Assembly (NCBI GenBank): GCA_004802725.1
Contig: SGPM01000328.1
Location: forward strand, 1 to 30,099
Direction of reading: 5' to 3'
Length of the DNA stretch: 30,099 nucleotides
From: Antrodiella citrinella
Taxonomy: Eukaryota > Basidiomycota > Agaricomycetes > Polyporales > Steccherinaceae
Within the stretch, counting starts at the first letter, position 1, and each line of letters begins with the position of its first letter. Below are positions 22,991 to 30,099 of the stretch, in pieces. A program made the position numbers and the translations under genes. The notes under the pieces are model-generated. The model saw nothing but the letters and a program-made list of their open reading frames with translations, made no database searches and was not told the DNA's origin.

Positions 22991-23028
22991 CAAGGGGCGT
23001 TCACGCCAGCAAGCGCTGAATACAACCC
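22991..23028 (+). repeat. Left terminal inverted repeat of the transposon
   Basis: Bases 1-16 and 27-38 match the reverse complement of the right end exactly. The 10-base spacer (CAGCAAGCGC here) differs from the right end (TGAGAGTTTT). Conservation in two blocks with a fixed-length spacer suggests two separate transposase contact sites about one and a half helix turns apart or more. Confidence 0.92.
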
Positions 23029-23049
23029 CAGTAGTAGTTGCAGCGGCCT

Positions 23050-23078
23050 GTGCTTTCGGGGTCCTGATTTTAACTTTT
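23050..23078 (+). repeat. Subterminal 29-bp direct repeat, left copy
   Basis: GTGCTTTCGGGGTCCTG (23050-23066) and the following TTTTAACTTTT-like bases recur at 28255-28283 in the same orientation (17 identical bases, then 9 of 12). Here it is 21 bp inside the inverted repeat; at the right end it abuts it. Its relative orientation is opposite to that of the inverted repeats. Confidence 0.85.
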
Positions 23079-23200
23079 GAGATGACTCTGCCTCATATCG
23101 TGTGTAACGAGAGCGTCCGCCATTCGAGCGACTTGCAATAACCTCTGCGTGTATCCAACATATCATATTGATCAACTAGAATAGTCAGAAAGCTCATAAG

Positions 23201-23422
23201 ATGAGAAATACACGTAGAATTGCATATGAAGGCGCGAAGTCGCTTGGCGCTTCGGCTTCATCAGACGATCGCAAGATCGATAACGCGATACAAATCGTGC
23301 TCACTGCTCTACTTCGACCACCATCATCGACCAACCTTTCTACAAGGACGGCAGCCTGTAATCTCACCTACGACAAGGTATTGTCCTCGTATTTCTCGTT
23401 AATCACACTTCTCATCGTATAA
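23201..23422 (+). other. Possible upstream ORF in the transposase 5' leader
   Basis: An ATG at 23201 opens 73 codons ending 20 bp before the transposase ATG. The CAAG/GTATTG near 23376 and the CACAG at about 23435 could form a 5'-leader intron, but the phase does not let this frame fuse with the transposase. It may be a chance frame or an upstream ORF that reduces translation. No family resemblance. Confidence 0.25.
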
Positions 23423-23442
23423 ATCTCCGCCACAGCCCCACC

Positions 23443-26400
23443 ATGCCTAAGCCGCCGTTACCAGAGGTCCTCGAAGGCGAATCCGATAACACCAAGACCA
23501 TCCGCTTTTCCGATGGTGCTCAGCTCAAGACCTGGATTGGAGATGGTGCCGGGACACACTATGTGACCTGTGACCTGTGCGGGTTGGATATCGGACTCAC
23601 TGTCCATGCCCATCCGCTGTTCTTAGTGCGGCACCGAGGTACAAAGGTATGCAAGGCACGACAGAAGAAGAACCAGTTGGAAGAAGAGAGAACGAGAGCA
23701 GAAGAGCTCACCAGGACATTGTTCCCTCCCCCTCCAGCAACACAGCCGCCTTCAATGTCCGCAGCAGGATCGTCAACAGGTCCTCGTGAGGAGGGTGGGC
23801 CGTCTCACGCTGCTACTTCACTGTCTCGCCCAGTGACCCCGAGTCCACCTTCTCGTCCGGTGACCCCGCCGTCTCCTCTTCCTCCCTCCGATCCAGCACC
23901 TTCCACGCCTCCTCTAGTTCTCTCTCACTCGCCCCGTTTGAGGCGGTCCAATGTTACCGCTCGCACGATCTTCGAGTCCCTTCCAGAAGATGGTGAGGCC
24001 AATGACGATTGGTATAGTGCTTCAGACTCGGGAGCGTCTTCTGATTCCAACGGAGACTCCTCCCCCACACCTCGTCCCCCCAAATGTCAAGGTATTCTTG
24101 TCCGATGGAGTGCTGGCTCGGTGTGGGCGGATTATCCATACTTGCAACACGAGGAGCGGACTTGGCCTTGGGTACCGATTGGCTGGGAGAATGAGAACTG
24201 GCTGCGACTTCGGGCGACTGCCTGTAAGAACTGGGCTGAAGGTGACGAAGATAATTGTGTATCATGTCGAGCGGTACCGAGCTCTCGTCAATACATGAAT
24301 TTTCTGTCTCGCGCAAAAGACGGTGTTCGGAGCCATACGCCGTGGGCGTACTTGACGGGAAATCAAATGAAGGCAATGCTTGGCAAGTTGACAACAGACT
24401 TCCGACAGCTATCAGTCAAGGTAGGTTTATTCATTTTCATCTGTGAAGCCAGTCTACTCACGGCGTTGAATTCAGTATCAGAACTTAAAGCGTAAAATTG
24501 CAACATTGAATAGGAAGTTGAACGATAACCAGCGGATCGTGATGCTTCTTTCAAAGCATGATGTACGCGGACTTCGACGCCTTCTATTGGTTTCACTGCG
24601 TCGCGGCGCTAGCCCTCGTGCTATCCTGGATCAGCTAGAACGAGCAATCGCGGGTACATACTCGCCGAAAGGTGGTTTTACTCAGCGGGACATTGACATA
24701 TCCTTCCTTGTGAAAGCAATTGGTGGACCCCGTTTATTATACGCTCTCTATCGATCTCACGGGCTTGCTTCTGTTACGACGATCTCCCGCCATCAGAAGA
24801 TACCACGTCTCATTGCATGTCGAGGAAATCCTACCAAGGCGGAAGTATTGGCGAATATCGCTGCATTCTACGACCCGGAGAATACACGGTCATCATCCGA
24901 GTCCTCTCCTATTCAATCAACATCCGGTACCTCTGCCCAACCGACGGCGACTCAGAAGCTTCCTGGACACATCGTGATGGTCGACGATGTGACTATAAAC
25001 GAGAAGTGTCGGTATGACACAAAACGGGACTGTGTCTTAGGGCTCTGTAGACAACATTCGCATAATGTGGTCACTCAGGTGACAGACCTGGCATCCGTGG
25101 AAAGAATTGCAAAAGCCCTTGAAGATGAGAAGTGTTGCTTCGGAAAGGACGCCACAATTGCTGCTGTTGCTCCATACGGCCGGCGTGTTCATTATAGTCC
25201 CACACCTGTCTTAGCGTCGCCCACTTGCAAACATGACACGGGAGAGAATATCGCTGAGTGGCAGGCAATTGTTCTGGAAGCATGGTCGGAAAGTCCGTAT
25301 GGGGAGGCCCTTCACGGTCCCATATGGTCGTTGGGTACCGATGGCGAGGCTTCCTTTCGCCTTGCACAGTGCATTCTTTGTTTGGCCCATCCGGTGGACC
25401 CCGACTCTGTGCTAGGCCGCGCTTTGCAGAAGCTTGACGGTGTCAATACCATGACAAGCCGTACTGGTGTTGTCGCAACCTGTGACCCCAAGCATGTTAT
25501 CAAACACTTCGCAACTTTAGCACGCAACCCCCAAGGTATTGCCATCGGAACCACGGTTGTGACATGCGACGACATATACGAGAACCTGCAAACTATCACT
25601 GGTGTTACACCTGAGACAGCCATGCAGCTTCTTGATCCCGCAGACAAGCAGAATGTACCGAAAGCTGTCAATCTTGTCCAACACATGCTTATGCTAGAGG
25701 CGCAGCCGCTGCCGCTGCTTCCTGGAAAAGAGCATCGGCGCAAGCAGCTTTCCCTCTTTGCAAAGATTGTTGGGAGTTTCACTTTACCATTCATTATCAC
25801 GGATATGAGCCTCTCACAGCAAATCCGATCTCTGGCAAAGTATGCATACGCCGCTGCAGCTATGTGGATCAAACACGGGACTGGGTTCATGACAGGCGCA
25901 CTCTACGCAGACTCACAGGCGATTGTCAAGAACATCATCTTCTGTATACTGCGTCTTCAGGAGATTGACCCTGAGCTCGAACTCTTCATCATGCACGAAG
26001 GAACAGACCGCCTCGAAGGCCTATTTTCCGACTGCAGAACACAAGATCACAATGTCAATTTCGACATTCTACAGTTGACGGAGAAGCTCAGCACGGCTGC
26101 CATCATCGATCGTATTATGGAACGCAACCCCGACTTGGACCGGGGGCATCGACGTTTGGACCTCAAAGGTGCTATGGGAGTCGACCGCGTGAACCCACAC
26201 AGTTGGCGAGGTGACGTGCATGTCGGACGAGTCGAGTTAGCGGCTGAGCTATCAGCTGCACGAGATGAGGCGAACGAGCTGTTGGTCTCATATTTGGGGG
26301 CAGATGCTCGATGCGATTTCGTGGCGCTGTTCGCGAAACCAAACCATGATCTATTGCGTCCAGAAGGAGAATATGTAGGCGTACATCTAACAGAGGATGA

Positions 26401-28114
26401 TCGCCGCACGGAGGACCCTGAACCTACTATTCCGGATATTGAGAAGCCACTGGAAGGTGATAGCGACAAGACTGATGAGGCCGACGACGACCTTCATGAT
26501 GATCTACCCGAAGGTATGGACATTGACGACTTCCTTCCCGATACCATGGATGCGATGGACCGGGGAGAGGATTCGGACAATATGAAGCAAGTGATCATGG
26601 TCGAAGGAAAGAAGTACCTGAAGGCGTCGGTCGTGTCGTCATTACTCAGCTCCAAACGGGCCCGAAAAGTGACAATGCGACCTCTGCGTGTACGCGGTGT
26701 GACACTGGAGGAGCTACATAGTGGACGCAACAACTTGAACTCCGTGGATATAGCAGGCGACGACCATATCAAGAGTGGCGACACGGCATCAACCTTGGTG
26801 CGAGTGGAGGAGCAGTTGTGTCTAGCTATTGTGGAGGTTGTAGCTTTTGTGAAAGGGGCCACCGGGGCAAGCAAATCGAGGCTATCGTCGATGTCAGTCG
26901 ATGAATTGGAGAAGGCTGGATCTAAGGTTGAGGTACTCGCCCAGGTCTTAGAGATGACGCCCTACCAGAGCGAGGGAAGCAGCGAGGAGGGGGAGGGCAC
27001 CGCGGACTCGACGGAACCAAAGTACTGGAGATGGACCTGTCAGTATATCCGCTTTGAATCAAAATCAGGACGAACTGGCCAACGTCAGCTCATGATATCC
27101 ATACCTGGGTCACTGTTACATCCACTGGGTCCCGATATTCGACCGCAGCCCCCATCAATAGAAAGAGCTCTTCGGACCGAGGAGTCCCTTCCGCGGTCAG
27201 AGATAACGTGGATATTTGAGCAATCTCAGCTTGAAGAGATCCTCCATTTCGCATGGGAATCGTTGCAGCCAACGAGCGAGTCCGTCGTCGCAAACCTCAA
27301 GCTCGTCCCTGCTGTGAAGACATGCAGTCTTCCTTACAAGGGGCCTCAAGGTACGTGATCTTCTTCCACAAACGTATGAAGAATTGGGAACAAATCTACA
27401 AACAGGAGATATGCAATTGATTGTCAATGATCTTCCTGCACATTTGATGGTGAAGAAGCTCACCAAAGATGCACGAGTCTCGTGCTACCTCTGCGGACGG
27501 GAAGAGACCCTCGCCGCGATGCGCAATCATGTTGGCATCCACATCTTGCGAGCGATGCGACACGCGAAGGAAAAATTGATCATGGAGGTACGATGTTTGT
27601 TCCTACGCTAACTCACCGTGACACTAAAACGTGCATCTAGGTTGGCGCAGAACCTTGTGGCTTCTGTGGTCGCGATGGCTCCTGCGTGACATACTTCACG
27701 CAAAACGGATCCAAGACATCGATCGAATCAAGCTGCCGGTACCACCATGATAATATGAGCTACAGCGCAGCTGAAAAAAGCACGAAGAACTCACCTAGCA
27801 CCAATGTTCCCATTCTATGTCCTTTATGTGCCTCAGCCGACCCGCCTGTTGGTCCCCACACATCGTGGAAGTACAACATGCCATTTCACATCTTGAAGGA
27901 GCACGGGGTCGACCAGGTCACGCCGGAACTCGTTGTTCGAATGTTCATAAGCCGAGAGGAAGAGGAGAGGATAGGGATTGAGGAAGAGGAGACGAAAAAA
28001 TTCCGCGATGAGTTCAAGATACCGGGAAGTGACGATGTGAAGGAGATACGGAAGCGGGAACGAGCAGCGTCGATGCTGAGCGCAGGGAGGCGAAGGAAAT
28101 ATGTGAAGAAGTAG
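23443..28114 (+). CDS. Large RNase H-like transposase with N- and C-terminal zinc-binding clusters (uncharacterised agaricomycete family)
   Basis: Exons 23443-24420, 24476-27350, 27406-27587 and 27641-28114 join in phase to 1,502 residues. N-terminus: CDLC...H...C (C43, C46, H64, C70), then a Pro/Ser-rich disordered linker (about 100-210) and a basic helical segment (QNLKRKIATLNRKLNDNQR, from 328). Catalytic core: VMVDDVTINEKCRYD (D496/D497) followed by LGLCRQH; WSLGTDGEASFR (D615); TCDPKHVIKHF (D663); and EGTDRLEGLFSDCRTQDHNVN (D837, E840). This order of acidic residues and the late D-x2-E before an R...H/N motif is that of P/hAT-like RNase H transposases with an inserted helical domain. C-terminus: an acidic stretch, then C2H2-like CYLCGREETLAAMRNHVGIH, CGFCGRDG, and CPLCASADP with a distant HILKEH, and a basic end. 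Similar proteins recur in agaricomycetes as hypothetical proteins. Catalytic assignments are inferred. Confidence 0.85.
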
Positions 28115-28254
28115 TGCAATGTCCGATGTTGGTCTCGAGTACGAGGGGAATGTGTTCAGACGATTCGGACAAGCAGTAATCGCCTGAGCGATCAATGTCC
28201 GATCATGCAAGCTTCGGTGAGATCTCATCTTATCAGTAGTAGTCCACCCTTCCC

Positions 28255-28283
28255 GTGCTTTCGGGGTCCTGGCTTCAACTTTT
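28255..28283 (+). repeat. Subterminal 29-bp direct repeat, right copy
   Basis: Matches 23050-23078 in the same strand orientation; identical over the first 17 bases. It ends next to the right inverted repeat. Confidence 0.85.
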
Positions 28284-28285
28284 CA

Positions 28286-28323
28286 GGGTTGTATTCAAAA
28301 ACTCTCAGCGTGAACGCCCCTTG
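28286..28323 (-). repeat. Right terminal inverted repeat of the transposon
   Basis: On the minus strand it reads CAAGGGGCGTTCACGC, ten variable bases, TGAATACAACCC. It is the exact mirror of the left end outside the spacer. Confidence 0.92.
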
Positions 28324-28331
28324 TTGTAGGC
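28324..28331. repeat. Right target-site duplication (TTGTAGGC)
   Basis: Perfect copy of 22983-22990, directly after the last base of the right inverted repeat. Confidence 0.92.
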
Positions 28332-29708
28332 TGATGATCGAGTTCTTACATGGACCATGGCCTATGGATTCGAGTCATTCGACTGATACCCCGCGGCACA
28401 GGGTCGCGAGGTGTCGTGTGGACATATAAACTCGGGGACAAACGGAGCGACTCCGAGTCAGCAAGTCCTCGAAGGGGATACCGCGTATAGCACTGACAAT
28501 TTCTCAGCTGGTTCAGTTTCCGAATCGGCGCGCTGGAACTGCTCATTTGCCATTCACTGGTTGGTACATGTAAAGCCTCTGGTTGTATAGTTGCACACCT
28601 TCAAATTACACCTCAAAATCTGTTGACATAAAGGAATGACAAACGACCCCGACGGTCGACTGAACTCTCGGAACTCACCGTCGGATATATACAGTGTTTC
28701 CCCGGCACTTGTCCCATCCCCATCACTTGTCCCAGCGCGAGAACTATGGCTCTGGTTGTTCGTCCCAATTTCCCTTTGCTCATTAAATTACATATTTGTG
28801 TAGCCTATGCTTATTTTATTCTGAACATGCGAGATAGTAATGTGTTTTGGACGGGAATGTGTCCGATGAAGCTGTAGAGTACACGAAGGTACAAAAATCA
28901 CATCTTCTTGAAGTTGTGTCGAGACAATCTACAGCGATCCTGTACGTTAAATGCTCTGCCAATATTTCAGTATACTTGACTAGTATCTGAACGTCTTTTC
29001 TGTACAAAAGATCAAGCCTAATAACACCAAAGTGCATATGTGAGACAAGGAGAACGTCGGAGGGCCACAAAGTGTGATGAATTCGATCAACCGCCCGCTG
29101 GAATAACGGGAATAACCGTCAATTGGCGTCACATCGTGACTATACAGTGACATTATTCAACCATTTACGGTAGATCGTAGCATCTGTCACAGTGGGACAC
29201 TGGCAAGTGCCCGGATTTCGTGACCGTTGGGACATTTTCATGAATACACAATCCGACGAGTCTTCTCCTCTGCGATGGACTATTGCTTGTTGCGATATCA
29301 ATTCTAAGAGCTTTTGAAAGATATTACATGACTCAGATGTAGCATACGGAGGGGAGCACTCTTTCAAAACAAAATTCTCAAGTTGGTGGGACATGTGCTG
29401 GGGAAACACTGTATCAATCAAGATTCAAACATCTGTATGGACCTTACAAAAATAATATACCACCATCCACGGACTTGGGAAGAGTTGCTGACCATACCAA
29501 CTGAGATATTGTCGCATCCGACGTCATGCATAGCGATGTATGCAACTATCTCTTTTGCTTTCTAAAACTTGGCTAGACATGACTTATGGAGGTCCTGTTG
29601 AACATGATTTCGGGGTCTTGGACATCGTCACAGAGAGCGTGTCTAATTATTATCACTTGGCAACTGGGAAGGCTGAGCGAACTACAGACCGGGTATTAGG
29701 CTCAGATC

Positions 29709-29740
29709 AAGCCCCTCACACGGAACGTGAGAGGGGCTTG
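29709..29740. repeat. Imperfect inverted repeat (hairpin)
   Basis: CAAGCCCCTCAC on the left and GTGAGAGGGGCTTG on the right pair over twelve bases with a two-base bulge, around a short loop. The stem is GC-rich. It could be a terminator-like or small-element structure; no gene end is known beside it. Confidence 0.7.
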
Positions 29741-29863
29741 TCGCAAAGTACGCGTTGTGATAGGGACATGTTTTGATAGAGATCGTATAGTATTTGATTG
29801 TATTGAGGTAACAACCAGTCTAAAGACTGATCAATCGTTCGGTGTAATGCGCTGGCAATGATG

Positions 29864-29926
29864 GGTCACGGAATGGGAATGGTCACCGGCAGTCACGATG
29901 GGTCACCACGCGCTAACCATGGTCAT
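29864..29926. promoter_or_regulatory. Cluster of GTCAC boxes upstream of the edge gene
   Basis: GGTCAC at 29864, 29881 and 29901, AGTCAC at 29891 and GGTCAT at 29921, with starts 17, 10, 10 and 20 bp apart, all on the plus strand. The near-helical phasing just upstream of a start codon (29974) suggests a protein-binding array, either a promoter element or subterminal repeats of a second mobile element. Confidence 0.35.
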
Positions 29927-29973
29927 TATCGACGCGTCGCGTTATCGATCGACTCTACTCAACGTCGAGAAGA

Positions 29974-30099
29974 ATGGATGAGGAAGCCGCAACCTCCCCT
30001 CAAGATGCTAAGGTCAAGGCTACAGCCACCGCCATCAAGTCCAATGGATGGCGCTCAGTGAACGACTTCATTGTTGACTACTATCGTTCATCCGGAGGG
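29974..30099 (+). CDS. Hypothetical protein, N-terminus only (cut by window edge)
   Basis: ATG at 29974 opens 42 codons that run off the window. The visible residues are MDEEAATSPQDAKVKATATA, then IKSNGWRSVNDFIVDYYRSS and two glycines. The amphipathic pattern NGWRSVNDFIVDYY is like the N-termini of repetitive agaricomycete proteins that I associate with transposase-like families, but there is too little to name it. Start context (AGAATGG) is acceptable and no in-frame ATG lies closer upstream. Confidence 0.45.
   Translation, partial: MDEEAATSPQDAKVKATATAIKSNGWRSVNDFIVDYYRSSGG

Larger units (their letters stand above)
22991..28323 (+). mobile_element. Complete DNA transposon with 38-bp terminal inverted repeats, 8-bp duplication and an intact transposase gene
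   Basis: The ends are inverted repeats: CAAGGGGCGTTCACGC (16 bp identical), a 10-bp variable spacer, then TGAATACAACCC (12 bp identical), at 22991-23028 and on the minus strand at 28323-28286. TTGTAGGC flanks both sides. Inside is one four-exon gene without stops or shifts. Established knowledge: hAT and P elements make 8-bp duplications and often begin CA; hAT ends follow YARNG, which CAAGG satisfies. The protein has RNase H-like transposase features but no recognisable hAT dimerisation signature, so superfamily is open. Length 5,333 bp. An intact frame and perfect duplication suggest recent insertion. Confidence 0.92.
28332..29973. other. Gene-free stretch right of the transposon
   Basis: No supported gene. 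Several short frames start without ATG or show no family pattern. Features seen are a hairpin-forming inverted repeat at 29709-29740, an inverted-repeat-like pair around 28650-28680 (CGACGGT / ACCGTCG), a doubled CACTTGTCCCA-type motif near 28706 and 28723, and a cluster of GGTCAC boxes at 29864-29926 just upstream of the gene at the right edge. Confidence 0.5.

Noticed and set aside
28696..29210. Possible inverted repeats (GGCACTTGTCCC near 28701 against GGGACACTGGCAAGTGCC near 29187) bounding a small element
   Set aside because: The match is short and gapped, and no target duplication is visible; chance similarity is as likely.
29140..29421. 93-codon minus-strand frame
   Set aside because: It starts at a non-ATG codon and shows no resemblance to a known family. 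An internal ATG gives a shorter frame with equally little support.
1..30099. CRISPR arrays, bacterial operons, ribosome-binding sites, tRNA or rRNA genes
   Set aside because: Spliced eukaryotic genes exclude the prokaryotic features. I found no regularly spaced repeat array and no convincing tRNA or rRNA by eye, though a covariance-model scan could still find a tRNA.

Overview
The window looks like nuclear DNA of a basidiomycete fungus, probably an agaricomycete. Genes are interrupted by many GT-AG introns of about 50-60 bp. Intergenic gaps are short, neighbours lie on alternating strands, and there are no operons or Shine-Dalgarno sites. A fungal-specific FunK1 kinase relic, an OTT_1508-type deaminase-like protein and a large uncharacterised transposase point the same way.

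Layout, left to right. 1-3591: gene-free, fairly AT-rich, with an LTR-like end (about 1-548) and decayed repeats. 3592-8273 (-): Ark1/Prk1/AAK1-family protein kinase. 8615-10025 (+): 3-hydroxyisobutyrate dehydrogenase-like enzyme, divergent from the kinase. 10462-11726 (-): nucleotide-sugar transporter of the SLC35B4/Yea4 type. 12160-12965 (-): small orphan Cys/His-rich protein. 13639-14702 (-): FunK1 kinase relic with a frameshift in its C-lobe. 15324-16872 (+): OTT_1508-like deaminase-domain protein, 5' end unresolved. 17249-19578 (-): FIP1, an mRNA 3'-end processing factor. 19884-22473 (+): SYO1/HEATR3-like chaperone-importer for ribosomal proteins, divergent from FIP1. 22991-28323: a complete DNA transposon. 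28332-29973: gene-free. 29974-30099 (+): start of a further gene cut by the window edge.

The most notable object is the 5,333-bp element at 22991-28323. It has 38-bp terminal inverted repeats (16 identical bases, a 10-base variable spacer, 12 identical bases). A perfect 8-bp target-site duplication, TTGTAGGC, sits directly outside both ends. It carries one intact four-exon gene for a 1,502-residue RNase H-like transposase with zinc-binding clusters at both ends. Terminus sequence (CAAGG...) and duplication length resemble the hAT/P group, but the protein lacks a recognisable hAT C-terminal signature. I know similar proteins only as uncharacterised hypothetical proteins in agaricomycetes. The intact reading frame and perfect duplication suggest recent movement.

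The housekeeping genes do unrelated jobs (endocytosis and actin signalling, metabolism, Golgi/ER sugar-nucleotide transport, mRNA 3' processing, ribosome assembly). No biosynthetic or defence cluster is apparent. All exon structures were worked out by hand from splice sites and reading phase, without RNA evidence.
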